In this document: positions 33,153-43,919 of the stretch, piece after piece
How positions within the stretch are numbered: position 1 is the stretch's first letter
Layout of the letters: each line of letters begins with the position of its first letter
Assembly: GCF_000577245.1 (NCBI RefSeq)
Contig: NZ_CBYO010000007.1
Span: 124,001-188,000, forward strand
DNA: 64,000 bases
Direction: 5' to 3'
Source of the DNA: Paucisalibacillus algeriensis
Lineage (GTDB): Bacteria; Bacillota; Bacilli; Bacillales; Amphibacillaceae
Translations under genes and position numbers: made by a program
The notes under the pieces: generated by a model
Seen by the model: only the letters and a program-made list of their open reading frames with translations
The model's database searches: none
What the model was told of the DNA's origin: nothing

Positions 33153-33749
33153 ATGCCACGTTCACCTGAGGAAAATGATCGTATTCGCCAATCAACCAAA
33201 AAGAAAATAAGCGCTGCAGCTATGGAGTTATTTATGAAACAAGGATACTACACTACTTCAATAGGTGCTATCGCTAAACATGCGGGCATTTCGAAAGGGT
33301 TACTCTATAACTATTACAAAGCAAAAGAAGAACTGCTTTCTGAAATGGTCGAGGATAGGATCCAGGAAGTGGTTGGAGTAATGACAGAAGCAATCTCCAA
33401 AGAGACACCTAGTGAACAACTTAAATTCATAGTCAACGGTGCTATTGATAATATACACAAGAAACCTGAAGTCCATCGGTTTTATCTTCATCTGCAAACA
33501 CAACCAGAGGATGATGTAGAGTTAATTAAATTCAGTCAACGCATTATCGAACAAAACTCTCGACAGTTTGAGTTGCAATGTAAAATATTTGAGAGAATGG
33601 GAGAAACAGAGCCAAGGAAACGATCGTTATATTTTTCCTCCGTGCTACAAGGTATTATGTTGATGATATCAACTTATCCACAGAAGTTTCCCAGGGAAGA
33701 AATAAAGAAACAAATTATAAGAGAGTTTTGCAAGGAGTCTGCCCTGTAA
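33153..33749 (+). CDS. TetR family transcriptional regulator
   Basis: A 198-residue repressor-type protein. The N-terminal helix-turn-helix is typical: KKKISAAAMELFMKQGYYTT, then IGAIAKHAGISKGLLYNYY at residues 37-55. The C-terminal ligand domain is helical and not assignable. The ATG at 33153 lies 1 base after the hydrolase stop. An alternative ATG at 33141 would overlap the hydrolase, with its ribosome site too close. It probably controls its own operon with the hydrolase (inference). Confidence 0.88.
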   Translation: MPRSPEENDRIRQSTKKKISAAAMELFMKQGYYTTSIGAIAKHAGISKGLLYNYYKAKEELLSEMVEDRIQEVVGVMTEAISKETPSEQLKFIVNGAIDNIHKKPEVHRFYLHLQTQPEDDVELIKFSQRIIEQNSRQFELQCKIFERMGETEPRKRSLYFSSVLQGIMLMISTYPQKFPREEIKKQIIREFCKESAL

Positions 33750-33798
33750 AAGAGGCTAGTCCTTTATATACTCTTAAGTAAGCCATTGGAGACCGGTT

Positions 33799-33834
33799 GG
33801 GACTGCTTAAAATAGCACCATTTTCAGCAGTCCC
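33799..33834 (+). terminator. Terminator after the hydrolase-tetR operon
   Basis: GGGACTGCT and AAAAT pair with ATTTT and AGCAGTCCC around AGCACC, with one mismatch between the blocks. A CTTTTTTC run lies about 18 bases further on. Confidence 0.6.
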
Positions 33835-33860
33835 TATACTCACCCATAGGCTTTTTTCAA

Positions 33861-34136
33861 TTATTCAATATCCATCGTCTTAACAGTATGCTCTCCTGCT
33901 ATCCACTCAAACTCCATCTCAAACTCGTGTTTGTCACCTTTTACCTCATACTCGTACTCCACCTTTAGTTGATTGGTAGGAGAAACCTCAATATGTTCCG
34001 TCCCCCGCACAAAAGTGAATTTACCGTCTTCCTTTAATTTTTTTGCCATTTTCTCCAGTATTGTTGCAAACTCGATGACACTTTGCTTCTCTTTGTGTTT
34101 AATTACCTTTTGTGATGTAGGTTGTTTCTCTTCCAT
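33861..34136 (-). CDS. Amphi-Trp domain-containing protein
   Basis: A 91-residue protein matching the amphi-Trp family. A Lys/Glu-rich helix (VIEFATILEKMAKKLKEDGK) is followed by beta strands with EVSPTNQLKVEYEYEV and a C-terminal EMEFEWI. The ATG at 34136 follows AAAGGAGGAATTG. A frame beginning at 34202 would place that ribosome site inside the gene. It carries no signal or membrane segment. Function is unknown. Confidence 0.8.
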   Translation of the reverse strand: MEEKQPTSQKVIKHKEKQSVIEFATILEKMAKKLKEDGKFTFVRGTEHIEVSPTNQLKVEYEYEVKGDKHEFEMEFEWIAGEHTVKTMDIE

Positions 34137-34149
34137 AACAATTCCTCCT

Positions 34150-34350
34150 TTATATATCGGTGAAAGGAGTATCCGTGCAGTAAACAAAATGTAAGACACC
34201 ATTTCCTTTTCTTGATAGTCTTATACCCAGTTCACCATTAACTTCTTGATACCACATCTTAACAACTATAGCAAATATATCTGGCTTCAAACGCGAATCT
34301 ATAATTTTATTTGTAATCTCAGTAGTCATCAGGGTTTCATGTAAATCCAA
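34150..34350 (-). CDS. Doubtful small hypothetical protein
   Basis: A 66-codon frame just upstream of the amphi-Trp gene, ending 13 bases before that start. It contains protein-like segments (MWYQEVNGELGIRLSRKGN). However, the first codon is TTG without a near ribosome site and no family is recognised. An internal ATG (MTTEITNK) is the other possible start. It may be a leader peptide, a real small gene or chance. Confidence 0.3.
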   Translation of the reverse strand: MDLHETLMTTEITNKIIDSRLKPDIFAIVVKMWYQEVNGELGIRLSRKGNGVLHFVYCTDTPFTDI

Positions 34351-34503
34351 TTGAATTTAACAACTGTTCCCTTTCAAAAGAATAAACCCTATTTGTACTT
34401 AATGATTATTTTCCCCCTCGAAAATTTACAATATAATCATTGTCAGAATCATCACTTAGTGGGTGTTTTTTACAGGCACAAAAAATAACAACTTTAAATA
34501 AAA

Positions 34504-34550
34504 AACTGTTAGAATGATGTCTGCACCAATTGGTGCATTCATTCTAACAG
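34504..34550 (-). terminator. Terminator of the amino-acid permease gene
   Basis: Two-part stem: ACTGTTAGAATGA / TCATTCTAACAGT outside and TGCACC / GGTGCA inside, loop AATT. On the minus strand six T residues follow. Confidence 0.88.
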
Positions 34551-34569
34551 TATCATTAAACTTATTTAC

Positions 34570-36030
34570 TTAATCCCTATTCTTCACAACCACTTTTTCA
34601 TTCCCTAGAATCAAGTAATTCAATTCTTTCTCAGGAATACTATTAAATTCTTTCCTCTTCATAATATAGAAGATAACCCCTAGCACTATCCAAACAACCA
34701 ATGCAATTCGTGACTCCACTCCTAAGTAAGCTGGTGAACCAGGGATTAATAATAATCCTAAGAAGATTAAGCTTACAACTGCTCCTATACCAGATATTGT
34801 TTTCTTTACTGGAGCAACTACGTTTATGTCCGCATTATATTTTTCATCCTTATTCCACTTAAATAGTTTAAAAGCCGAAAAACAAGTATAAAAATACGCA
34901 ATTGTTACTCCAACTGAGGACATATCAACTACCCATAATAATGCTTCTCTTCCAAACCACGGTGCTAATAGGGCAACCACAACAACAAAAACAATACTAA
35001 AATATGGTGTTTTGTATGTGGTATGAACTTTCGAAAACGCTCCAGGTAAGACTTTCGCTCTAGACATAGCAAATAAGAGACGACTTGTGGTCATGATAAA
35101 ACCAATCAAACCAGTAAAGATCCCCATTGATAGTGCAACAACTAATATCACTAATCCGAGCGTACCTAGTAATTCCTCAATAGCAAACCCAGTCCCCCAG
35201 AGATGTCCTGCTGCTACTAATCCTTCCCAAGGGGTAGCCATTGCAGTAGCAAGAATCATCAAAGCATACAATACAAATGCAAAAAATACTGCGTAGATAA
35301 TTAGGCTAAATGCTTTTTTAGAAGAAAAATTGAATTCTTCTGCGGTTTGAGGTATGGTATCAAAACCAACATATGCCCAAGGTGCAATAGCAACAATGGA
35401 TAAAATAGCTGCAATTGCAGTTGTTTCAGGATTGAATAGAGGTTGTACATTTGCTAAACCTGCATCTGGTTGTATGCCAACCATTAGCGTTAATGCCACC
35501 ACGCTAATTACCATCACACAACAAAAAATAAACTGGATTCTCCCTGACATACTAGAACCCTTAATATTAAAGTAACCAAAAATTAATAAAGCTGCAGTTG
35601 CAACAATTACTTCTGTTAAATAAACATCCCAACCAGCAATTTGATATAACTGGAAATTCTCAATGACTTCCGGAAAAACAAACTTAATCATCAAAGCAAA
35701 TGCCGATGCATTAAGGGCTACGATACATAAATATCCAAATGTTAAAAACCATCCGCATATAAATGCATGTGTCCTCCCTAAACTAACAAATGTATATGCG
35801 AATGATCCGCCTGAGACAGGAAAACTTTTTATTAGAAAACCGTAGCTGACTGCTATGACCATCATTAATAAAGCACCGATACCAAAACCTATCATGACAC
35901 CCAAAGGTCCTGCTGTGGACATCCAGGTAGTAGGTTGAACAAAAGCACCCCACCCAATGGCAGTGCCCAGGGCAATTGCCCATACCCATTGTGGTTTTAG
36001 GGATTTTTTTAATGTATTTCTTTCTTCCAT
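34570..36030 (-). CDS. APC family amino-acid permease
   Basis: A 486-residue transporter with about twelve membrane helices of the amino acid-polyamine-cation family. The first helix has the typical unwound GTAIGWGAFVQP segment at residues 18-29, followed by GPLGVMIGFGIGALLM. PWAYVGFDTIPQTAEEF near 215 is the conserved helix 6 binding region. The start follows AAGGAGACTC. It is monocistronic, with its own terminator. The substrate cannot be assigned. Confidence 0.88.
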   Translation of the reverse strand: MEERNTLKKSLKPQWVWAIALGTAIGWGAFVQPTTWMSTAGPLGVMIGFGIGALLMMVIAVSYGFLIKSFPVSGGSFAYTFVSLGRTHAFICGWFLTFGYLCIVALNASAFALMIKFVFPEVIENFQLYQIAGWDVYLTEVIVATAALLIFGYFNIKGSSMSGRIQFIFCCVMVISVVALTLMVGIQPDAGLANVQPLFNPETTAIAAILSIVAIAPWAYVGFDTIPQTAEEFNFSSKKAFSLIIYAVFFAFVLYALMILATAMATPWEGLVAAGHLWGTGFAIEELLGTLGLVILVVALSMGIFTGLIGFIMTTSRLLFAMSRAKVLPGAFSKVHTTYKTPYFSIVFVVVVALLAPWFGREALLWVVDMSSVGVTIAYFYTCFSAFKLFKWNKDEKYNADINVVAPVKKTISGIGAVVSLIFLGLLLIPGSPAYLGVESRIALVVWIVLGVIFYIMKRKEFNSIPEKELNYLILGNEKVVVKNRD

Positions 36031-36174
36031 GCTGAGTCTCCTTTAAGGTTCTTTGATGTATAGTTTTGACAAATAACTACAATATCCTACCATAACTTTC
36101 TTCCAAATGTAATGAGGTCCGTACCAGTTGCTTTGTTTAGTTCCTACATATAACTAATCACTATTGCTTGCATG

Positions 36175-37032
36175 TCAAACCTCAATTAATACTCCAGTCT
36201 TATCATCCCGCGGCTTCAACCGAGGATACACCACACACTCCGGATCACTCTCTTCCCTTTTCGAAACTTCCTCTAGCAACGCATCCAATCCATGCTGAAA
36301 CGCAAATTCCACAGATAATTTCCACCCATCCTGATTAGGATCTTGAGTTGGCATTGTTAACCCATCACTTAACAGTAGAATTTTCTTCACTCGCCGCATT
36401 GATACTCTACCATATTCCAAATTTTCCATTGCTTCCTTACTACCATCAATGATGCCATATCCTTCAAAGGTATTTAATTTATTGCGGTTTGTAAGTAGTA
36501 TCGGTTTTACCTTTTCTAGTAATTCTTTTATTCCTAGGTCATGGTTTCCGCTACTATTGCGTAATTTAATAATTTCACGTACTGCCATTTGATCAAGTTG
36601 TTGAACGTGGTCAAACGTAATTGTTCGAATATCACCATTTTCATATTGTAAAAACAACATACAATCTCCAGCTTGAATATAATCAAAGTAATGCCTTGCT
36701 TCATCTAATTGAATGGCAGCTAGGCCAGTAGAGCTTCTTTCTTCTTTATGTATTTCTTCAAACTCATTAACTGTTCTAATGTGTTCATTAAAGTATTCCA
36801 TAATCTTTAATGCTAATTGTTCATTAGCTAGTTCTACACGATCATGTAATGTTTTATTTGTACTTTTTTCCTCTAACTCATGTTTAACTACTTGTGAAGC
36901 GATTTGGCCAGGAACACCAGCTAATCCCGTTGCACCATCTATGGCTGCATAAATTCGATTCGAGCCATTAATAACAAAGTTATCTTCGTTTATAGTTTTG
37001 TCTCCTGTTTTATATACCTTTGTAACTTTCAT
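36175..37032 (-). CDS. PP2C-like phosphatase domain protein (second copy)
   Basis: A 285-residue PP2C-fold protein parallel to the one at 51-884. Motifs in order are INEDNF, AAIDGATGL near residue 32, AGDCMLFL near 122, LLSDGLTMP near 215 and a final RDDKTGVLI. The DGAT variant of the metal motif is shared by both. The start ATG has AGGAGAG upstream. It is monocistronic. Its substrate and any cognate kinase are not evident. Confidence 0.8.
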   Translation of the reverse strand: MKVTKVYKTGDKTINEDNFVINGSNRIYAAIDGATGLAGVPGQIASQVVKHELEEKSTNKTLHDRVELANEQLALKIMEYFNEHIRTVNEFEEIHKEERSSTGLAAIQLDEARHYFDYIQAGDCMLFLQYENGDIRTITFDHVQQLDQMAVREIIKLRNSSGNHDLGIKELLEKVKPILLTNRNKLNTFEGYGIIDGSKEAMENLEYGRVSMRRVKKILLLSDGLTMPTQDPNQDGWKLSVEFAFQHGLDALLEEVSKREESDPECVVYPRLKPRDDKTGVLIEV

Positions 37033-37208
37033 TTATCTATATCTCTCCTATCCACAAGGTAGCCTAGTAATGTAAATTCAATGATAAAAATTACGGTTAT
37101 TGAGATCAATATTTCAATCTAACCGACAATACTTAAATTATAAAAGTTTACTCACAGTTGAAACTCGAGAATGTATTCTCTTTTACTATCGAATAATTCC
37201 GTAAAAAT

Positions 37209-37236
37209 ACCCACTAAGTTCTATAGCTTAGTGGGT
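37209..37236 (-). terminator. Terminator of ugd
   Basis: Perfect 10-base stem ACCCACTAAG / CTTAGTGGGT with an 8-base loop. On the minus strand ATTTTTAC follows. It lies 34 bases beyond the ugd stop. Confidence 0.85.
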
Positions 37237-37270
37237 TTAGTTTTCATTAGTTTACTGAGTATTCATTCAA

Positions 37271-38437
37271 TTAGTCTCGACTAAATACATCCCTAGTATA
37301 AACCTTATCTTTTACCTCTTTCAACTCATCAGACAGTCTGTTAGCAACAATTACATCACTAATATCCTTAAACTCCTCAAAGTCATTAACTACTTTAGAA
37401 TCAAAGAATGTATCATCTGTAAGAGTTGGTTCGTGAATTATAACCTCAACCCCCTTGTCCTTAAGCTGACTCATAACATCCTGAATAGCAGATTGTCTAA
37501 AGTTATCAGATCCAGTTTTCATTGTTAATCTGTATATACCAACTACTTTAGGGCTTCGCTTAAGAATCATATTGGCAACATGTTGTTTTCTTGTGTCATT
37601 TGAATCAACAATTGCCTTAATAATATTATTAGGCACATCTGCATAGTTTGCTAACAACTGCTTTGTATCCTTAGGTAGGCAGTAACCACCATAACCAAAT
37701 GATGGGTTATTGTAATGATCACCAATGCGAGGATCTAAACCAATACCGTCAATAATTTGCTTAGTATCTAGACCTTTTAGTTCAGCATAGGAGTCTAATT
37801 CATTAAAGAAGGATACTCTCATTGCAAGGTAAGTATTGGCGAATAGTTTGATTGCTTCTGCTTCAGTTGAATTAGTAAATAATACTGGAACATCCTTTTT
37901 AATTGCCCCTTCAACTAACAGATTAGCGAATACTTTTGCTCTATCAGACTCCTCTCCAACGATAATACGAGATGGATAAAGGTTATCATAAAGAGCTCTA
38001 CCTTCTCTTAGAAACTCTGGTGAGAAAATAATATTTTCTGTATTAAACTGTTTTCTGATTTTTTCAGTGTATCCAACTGGGATTGTTGATTTGATAACAA
38101 TTACAGCATCTGGATTAATAGGTAAAACATTTCCTATTACTGTTTCTACACTACTGGTATCAAAATAATCTTTTTCTGGATCATAGTTCGTTGGAGTAGA
38201 AACTATAACATATTCTGCGTCTTGATAAGCTACTTTATAGTCTGAGGTAGCCGTTAAATTTAGTTTTTTGGTTTCAAGGTATTCTTGAATTTCTTTGTCC
38301 TCTATTGGTGACTTTTTATTGTTAATCATGTCTACTTTTTCTTGGATGATGTCTAGTGCTATGACTTCGTTGTGCTGTGCAAGCAAAACAGCATTAGATA
38401 GACCGACGTATCCCGTTCCTGCGATAGTTATCTTCAT
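37271..38437 (-). CDS. ugd: UDP-glucose 6-dehydrogenase
   Basis: A 388-residue nucleotide-sugar dehydrogenase that oxidises UDP-glucose to UDP-glucuronate. The N-terminal Rossmann motif is [15 protein letters not shown]. The active-site lysine region [13 protein letters not shown] is near residue 133, and the catalytic Cys motif [15 protein letters not shown] is near 250. Its length fits the short bacterial Ugd class. The ATG at 38437 follows AGAAGG; a longer frame from 38485 has no ribosome site. It has its own terminator and a 433-base upstream spacer before the next terminator, so it is probably transcribed separately from the adjoining operon. Confidence 0.93.
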   Translation of the reverse strand: MKITIAGTGYVGLSNAVLLAQHNEVIALDIIQEKVDMINNKKSPIEDKEIQEYLETKKLNLTATSDYKVAYQDAEYVIVSTPTNYDPEKDYFDTSSVETVIGNVLPINPDAVIVIKSTIPVGYTEKIRKQFNTENIIFSPEFLREGRALYDNLYPSRIIVGEESDRAKVFANLLVEGAIKKDVPVLFTNSTEAEAIKLFANTYLAMRVSFFNELDSYAELKGLDTKQIIDGIGLDPRIGDHYNNPSFGYGGYCLPKDTKQLLANYADVPNNIIKAIVDSNDTRKQHVANMILKRSPKVVGIYRLTMKTGSDNFRQSAIQDVMSQLKDKGVEVIIHEPTLTDDTFFDSKVVNDFEEFKDISDVIVANRLSDELKEVKDKVYTRDVFSRD

Positions 38438-38870
38438 ACTTAATCCTTCTTTCCTTCTTGTAATAATATCCTCATTAAAGATCATTTATACTTAAAGTCA
38501 TAATCATCAACAATCTGCTAATCTCACTAGGTTCAGCTAGCAAAGCATTCACTCAAATTCCACTTCATTATTAACATTATCTTTGGCATGTTCTAATGTA
38601 GTAATTATTTCAAAGGATTATTGTTTCCAATATATATTTAAAAATTTACATACACTCAGTTGCTGGAAGAATATTAAATAGCCTTACATCCTCAACAATA
38701 CCATATATAGAAAAAAATATTAAAGATACATAGGATTGTCCTTATATAGTTTGACAGAAACTTTTCATATATTCAATATCTCACATTAAAGCCAGAAACT
38801 CCATATGCTTATCTCTTCCTAGGGACACATATTATAAATCTGAATACTGAATATACATAACAACACATAA
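38438..38870. other. Gene-free AT-rich spacer
   Basis: About 430 bases upstream of ugd with no credible gene, RNA or repeat. It must hold the ugd promoter, which I could not pin down. Confidence 0.45.
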
Positions 38871-38871
38871 A

Positions 38872-38894
38872 ACCCCATCTAATTTAGATGGGGT
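38872..38894 (-). terminator. Terminator of the large polymer operon
   Basis: Perfect stem ACCCCATCTA / TAGATGGGGT with a 3-base loop, followed on the minus strand by TTTTATGTG. It lies about 150 bases beyond mnaA. No gene lies between them. Confidence 0.75.
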
Positions 38895-39046
38895 AGTTAA
38901 AAAATATAGAAGTATTACTAGACATTATTAACTTCTCGATTTGACTCAGAAATCTAAATATAACTTGCTAGATAGCTATAATGCTGTCTTCAGAATATCA
39001 AGGAATATCTGCGTTTTCGAGCTATATACAAAAAACGTCAATATAG

Positions 39047-40162
39047 TTATTTATTAAAATATTTAACAATCGCATCTGCAATTCTTCTTGATGCTTCTCC
39101 GTCTCCGTATGGATTTGAAGCTTTAGCCATTTTTTCGTGTGCTTCATTATTTAATAGTAATTCGTCAGCTACATTAAAAATTGTATCTTCATCAGTACCA
39201 ACAAGTTTTAAGGTTCCAGCATCAATTCCTTCAGGTCGCTCTGTAGTATCGCGTAAGACTAGAACAGGTACCCCTAATGAAGGTGCTTCCTCCTGTACTC
39301 CACCAGAATCAGTTAGTATCAAATGTGCTCTTGCTGCGAAATTATGGAAATCTATAACATCTAAGGGATTAATTAAGTGAATTCGATCATTATCGCCCAA
39401 GATATCATTTGCCGTTTGTTGTACAACAGGGTTTAAGTGTACTGGATAAACTATTTGAATGTCATCATGTTTATCTACTAAACGTCTAATAGCCCTGAAC
39501 ATTTGCTTCATATTTTCTCCTAGGTTTTCACGACGGTGTGCAGTCATCAATACTAAACGCTTGTTACCAAGACTAGCCAAGATTTCATTAGAATAAGATT
39601 GGTCTACCGTGGTTTTTAAAGCATCAATGGCAGTATTACCTGTTACAACAATCCGATCTGCTGGTTTATTTTCATTCAATAAATTCTCTTTCGACTTCTC
39701 AGTAGGCGAAAAATGTAAATCAGCCATGACACCAGTCAGCTGACGATTCATTTCTTCCGGATACGGTGAATATTTGTTCCAAGTACGTAGTCCAGCTTCC
39801 ACGTGTCCAACTGCAATTTGATTATAAAAAGCAGCTAACGATCCAGCAAAAGTAGTAGATGTATCACCATGTACTAAAACTATATCAGGCTTTGTTTTCT
39901 TCATAACCTCGTCAAGACCTTCTAAAGCTCTAGTCGTAATTTGCGTAAGAGTTTGTTGCTTCTTCATTATGTCTAAATCATAATCAGGAGTAATGTTAAA
40001 GGTTTCCAATACTTGGTCCAGCATTTCACGATGTTGTGCCGTTACTGTTACGATTGATTCAAATTCATCCGAACGCTTATTCAACTCCAGCACTAGCGGT
40101 GCCATTTTAATTGCTTCTGGTCTTGTTCCGAAAATAGTCATAACTTTAATTTTTCTTCCCAT
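39047..40162 (-). CDS. mnaA: UDP-N-acetylglucosamine 2-epimerase (non-hydrolysing)
   Basis: A 371-residue epimerase that converts UDP-GlcNAc to UDP-ManNAc. Signatures are TIFGTRPEAIKMAPL at residues 9-23, VHGDTSTTFAG near 95, HVEAGLRT near 118, PEEMNRQLT near 132 and LTDSGGVQEEAPSLG near 285. Its product is needed both by TagA (linkage unit) and, through WecC, for UDP-ManNAcA. It is the last gene of the minus-strand operon and lies 21 bases after tagH copy 2. Confidence 0.95.
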   Translation of the reverse strand: MGRKIKVMTIFGTRPEAIKMAPLVLELNKRSDEFESIVTVTAQHREMLDQVLETFNITPDYDLDIMKKQQTLTQITTRALEGLDEVMKKTKPDIVLVHGDTSTTFAGSLAAFYNQIAVGHVEAGLRTWNKYSPYPEEMNRQLTGVMADLHFSPTEKSKENLLNENKPADRIVVTGNTAIDALKTTVDQSYSNEILASLGNKRLVLMTAHRRENLGENMKQMFRAIRRLVDKHDDIQIVYPVHLNPVVQQTANDILGDNDRIHLINPLDVIDFHNFAARAHLILTDSGGVQEEAPSLGVPVLVLRDTTERPEGIDAGTLKLVGTDEDTIFNVADELLLNNEAHEKMAKASNPYGDGEASRRIADAIVKYFNK

Positions 40163-40183
40163 GTCCTTTTCCGCCCCTTTCCG

Positions 40184-41806
40184 TTAATAAGTTTCAAAAC
40201 GTATTGATTCATTAGTTATGTCAAGATATATTTGGTAAGTATCTGTTAGATAATAGTAAAGACCTTCTTCCTGGGATTCTAAAGAACCGGTGATATTGAC
40301 CTCATCTAGCTGTTCTAAATCTAGATTATCTATTTCAACCACGTATGACTGGCCTTCATCGTTTAGAGTATAGGTAACATTTTCATAACTATATTCTAGA
40401 ATAATATTCCCGTTTCCATCCTCATATTCATCCGTTAAACCTTGAAGACTATCTTTAATAGTATCACCTTCAGCATTTAAAAAGCTAAAAAAGAATCCGT
40501 ATGTCTGCTGAAGAGATTCAGGAAACAATGGAATAAATTCATCAACAGATACATCTACTTGTACAACGCCTTCATCATCTATTATTTGAACCTTATTCTT
40601 TTCAACATACCCTAATCCATAAGTAGATTCGATTTTAAACATAGAATCATTTATTTCTTCAACTATGTAAATTTGTGTAGCAAATGGAAGTTCAGCTAAT
40701 TTATCGCTGAACTCCATATCATTATATATAGCTGCACTTTTTACTTGTATCAAGCCATTTTGATTAATTCCTACCGTTTCTAAAGTATTCTCTTCTTCCT
40801 CTGGAACATTCAAAGTTGGCTCTTCTGCTTCAATCACTACGTTATCCGAATGATTTAGACCTGTAATCGCACTTATTGGATTATCTACAAACATTAGCAC
40901 TGTAGCAATAATAAAGTAAATTAGAATTAGAGAAAATTGAATAGTGGTATTAATTCCTGCCCAATTCTTCTTTCTTTCTTTACGAGAAACTCTATTTCTC
41001 GAACTGGAAAAATCTTTCTCAATTTGAGTGTATAACATTTTCTCCCGATATTCTCTTTTCTCTTTTTTATCTAAATCATTAAACCATTTAATAAATGTGC
41101 TATATTCATTAGCAACAACATCTTTATCATCAAACATATGAACCTGACCAAAATTTAACCATAGTATACGATCAGAAATTGATTGGACTTGAGATAATGA
41201 ATGACTAATAAAAAAGATTGTTTTTCCTTGTTCCTTAAACTCATCGAATTTTTCTAAGCATTTTTGATAGAAAGTTGAGTCACCAACAGACAATGCTTCA
41301 TCTACAACTAAAATATCTGGTTGAATATGCACAGATATAGCAAATCCTAACCTAGATTTCATACCGCTTGAATAGCTTTTAATTGGTTGATTTATAAAAT
41401 CACCAATATCTGCAAATTCAATAATTTCAGGAGTAATCTTTTCAATTTCCCTCTTATTTAGCCCGTGCATAAGACATTTTAATTCTATATTTTCAAGTCC
41501 TGTTAAGAAGTTGTTTAAACCCGCCGAGATAGCAACCAAAGATGTTTCACCTTGAATATCTATTTCTCCTGATGTAGGAGGTGTGACCTGAGCAAGAATA
41601 CTAGAAAGTGTTGATTTTCCGGAACCATTCACCCCTATAATTCCAATTGTTTCTCCTTTATAGACTTCGAAAGATATTTTTGATAAAGCTGAGAACATTC
41701 TTTTATTTCTATTAAATGAAAATAGTTCTAACAGCTGATCTGATTTCTTTTTAAATAAACTATACGTTTTTGAAACATTTTTAATGGATACAATTGGCTT
41801 TTGCAT
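40184..41806 (-). CDS. tagH: Polymer export ATPase TagH, long form with extracellular domain
   Basis: A 540-residue ABC ATPase. The N-terminal 250 residues carry Walker [10 protein letters not shown], signature [10 protein letters not shown], Walker [14 protein letters not shown] and FISHS. A basic linker then leads to one membrane helix near residues 290-312. The last 220 residues are acidic and probably extracellular, with an SH3-like stretch ([16 protein letters not shown]). This layout matches long TagH proteins such as that of B. subtilis. The short TagH at 17779 lacks the tail. The tail may sense or hold the exported polymer (inference). It lies 14 bases after tagG copy 2. Confidence 0.92.
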   Translation of the reverse strand: MQKPIVSIKNVSKTYSLFKKKSDQLLELFSFNRNKRMFSALSKISFEVYKGETIGIIGVNGSGKSTLSSILAQVTPPTSGEIDIQGETSLVAISAGLNNFLTGLENIELKCLMHGLNKREIEKITPEIIEFADIGDFINQPIKSYSSGMKSRLGFAISVHIQPDILVVDEALSVGDSTFYQKCLEKFDEFKEQGKTIFFISHSLSQVQSISDRILWLNFGQVHMFDDKDVVANEYSTFIKWFNDLDKKEKREYREKMLYTQIEKDFSSSRNRVSRKERKKNWAGINTTIQFSLILIYFIIATVLMFVDNPISAITGLNHSDNVVIEAEEPTLNVPEEEENTLETVGINQNGLIQVKSAAIYNDMEFSDKLAELPFATQIYIVEEINDSMFKIESTYGLGYVEKNKVQIIDDEGVVQVDVSVDEFIPLFPESLQQTYGFFFSFLNAEGDTIKDSLQGLTDEYEDGNGNIILEYSYENVTYTLNDEGQSYVVEIDNLDLEQLDEVNITGSLESQEEGLYYYLTDTYQIYLDITNESIRFETY

Positions 41807-41820
41807 AATAAGCCTCCAAC

Positions 41821-42624
41821 TTACAAGTAATCAACAAATTTATTTTTAAAATTATTATGAAGAATAGATCCAATAAATAATAATACTAATGTAAATGACC
41901 AAAAATAAAACATATAGACCAAATCTTTATAAAACCATCCAGTTCCCAAAAATGTGTCTCTAAAACCATTAATCAAATAGGTAAAGGGATTTAGTTCTAT
42001 GATTCTTTGGAATTCTTTTGGGAAAGAATCCAAACTCCAAAATATAGGAGTTAAGAAGAATAACATTTTCATTAAAGATTGGATTAATAACTGAAAATCG
42101 CGTATTAATACTGATACAGTAGAAGAAAGTAAAGTAAATGCAAATACAAACATAAGCAAACAAAACATGTAATAAGGAAGTTGCAATAAATAAACACCTG
42201 AATTAATATCATAAAGCACCAAAATAATTACCAATATTATTAGCATAACAACAAAGTTAAACGCATTAGAGATAATAGTAATCGATGGTAATATACTTAC
42301 AGGGAACTTCATTTTAGATACTAGGTTAACCTTACTATAAATACTATTAGATCCTTGAACTATTGTCGGACTAACAAAAAACCACGGTACTAAACCTAAT
42401 AGTAAGTACACAATATAAGGAGTATTCCCAATAGGTGCACCATTCCTTAAACCTATACCAAATACAAACCAGTATACACCTACTTGAACTAGTGGATTAA
42501 ATAGTTGCCACAAAACACCTAAATAATGCATTTGATATTTACTTTTAATGTCATATAGCGCTAGGCGAAAAATCAAGCCTACATGTGTGAACTGTTCTTT
42601 TAATATAGAAAATATATAAATCAT
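41821..42624 (-). CDS. tagG: Polymer export permease TagG (copy 2)
   Basis: A 267-residue ABC-2-type permease with six hydrophobic segments. The N-terminal [40 protein letters not shown] and [17 protein letters not shown] parallel those of the TagG at 18593. Its ATG overlaps the end of wecC by 4 bases. It forms the membrane channel with the long TagH next door. The two TagG proteins differ enough that distinct polymers may be exported. Confidence 0.92.
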   Translation of the reverse strand: MIYIFSILKEQFTHVGLIFRLALYDIKSKYQMHYLGVLWQLFNPLVQVGVYWFVFGIGLRNGAPIGNTPYIVYLLLGLVPWFFVSPTIVQGSNSIYSKVNLVSKMKFPVSILPSITIISNAFNFVVMLIILVIILVLYDINSGVYLLQLPYYMFCLLMFVFAFTLLSSTVSVLIRDFQLLIQSLMKMLFFLTPIFWSLDSFPKEFQRIIELNPFTYLINGFRDTFLGTGWFYKDLVYMFYFWSFTLVLLFIGSILHNNFKNKFVDYL

Positions 42625-43898
42625 ACCAATACTTTCTCTTTTTTAATAAACTGATTAAGATTTCCAAAGTTGATATATTGAATCTCTTCTGACGTACTTG
42701 AAACGACGTTTTTCGTATCAAGGATTCTAGCATTTCTCATAGTTTTAAACTTCATAAAATCAATATCTTTGAATTCATTATGGTCAGTAAGTACAACCAC
42801 TAAATCAGAATCTTTTATTGCATCCTCCATATTCGCTTCTACAAAATCTTTGTTTACATGTGGGTCAAATGCCCTTATCTCATAATTACCCTGTAATTTC
42901 AGTAATTCATAGATTTCCATTGCTGGACTTTCACGAATATCATCTACATTTCCTTTATATGCTAGTCCGAATAAAGTTACTATTTTGCCATCTATTTGTC
43001 TCATTAGAGCGTTAACATTTTCAATAACATAATAAGGCATGGAAGTATTAATTGATCTTGATAGACTAATAAGTTGTGCTGATTTTGGTGCTTTTGCAAT
43101 AATAAAATACGGGTCAACTGCTAAACAATGACCACCAACACCCGGTCCGGGTGTATGCAGGTTTACTCTTGGGTGTTTATTTGCCATTTCAATTACATCT
43201 AAAGCGTTAATATCTAACTCAATACATACTTTAGTTAGTTCATTTGCTAAAGCAATATTTACGTCTCTAAAAGTATTTTCCATTAACTTAGACATTTCTG
43301 CAGTTTTTGCGTCAGTTTTAATAATTTCCCCTTGTACAAAAGTACTGTAAACCATTGCCCCGGATTCTGTACATTCTGGTGTAACCCCGCCAACAATACG
43401 GTTGTTATGAATTAATTCATGCATAATTTGACCTGGTAAAACTCGTTCGGGACAATGAACTAAATATATGTCTTTTCCAATAACAAACCCAACTTCTTCT
43501 AAAATTGGTTTAACAATATCTTCTGTTGTTCTTGGAGCGATTGTTGATTCTACAATTACAACATTCCCTTTTTCTAAATAAGGAATGATAGAATTCAATG
43601 CACTAACTACATATGATGGATTCATTGATTTATGCTCATCATTATTATTTGGTGTTGGTACTGAGATAATAAATGCATCTGCTTTTTCAGGGGTTAGGGA
43701 TGCTCTAAAAGTTCCTTTTTGAATTACTTCTTCTAAAGCTTCTTGTAAACCAGGTTCTTCAATGTGTATCTGTCCTGAATTCAATGACTCTACTACTGAA
43801 GATACAACATCCACCCCTACTACCTCAACATTATGCTTTGCGAACATAATTGAAGTTGGTAATCCTATATATCCTAATCCTATTGTAGTTACTTTCAT
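42621..43898 (-). CDS. wecC: UDP-N-acetyl-D-mannosamine dehydrogenase (WecC-type)
   Basis: A 425-residue nucleotide-sugar dehydrogenase oxidising UDP-ManNAc to UDP-ManNAcA. The N-terminal GLGYIGLPTSIMFA binds NAD. HCPERVLPG near residue 155 and NNRIVGG near 170 mark the WecC subgroup. The catalytic Cys lies in PGPGVGGHCLAVDPYF near 255. The ATG at 43898 follows GGAGG; a TTG at 43913 is part of that ribosome site. It is in the same operon as mnaA, which supplies UDP-ManNAc. UDP-GlcNAc dehydrogenase activity is an alternative. Confidence 0.88.
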   Translation of the reverse strand: MKVTTIGLGYIGLPTSIMFAKHNVEVVGVDVVSSVVESLNSGQIHIEEPGLQEALEEVIQKGTFRASLTPEKADAFIISVPTPNNNDEHKSMNPSYVVSALNSIIPYLEKGNVVIVESTIAPRTTEDIVKPILEEVGFVIGKDIYLVHCPERVLPGQIMHELIHNNRIVGGVTPECTESGAMVYSTFVQGEIIKTDAKTAEMSKLMENTFRDVNIALANELTKVCIELDINALDVIEMANKHPRVNLHTPGPGVGGHCLAVDPYFIIAKAPKSAQLISLSRSINTSMPYYVIENVNALMRQIDGKIVTLFGLAYKGNVDDIRESPAMEIYELLKLQGNYEIRAFDPHVNKDFVEANMEDAIKDSDLVVVLTDHNEFKDIDFMKFKTMRNARILDTKNVVSSTSEEIQYINFGNLNQFIKKEKVLV

Positions 43899-43919
43899 TT
43901 TACATACCTCCAAATTTTT

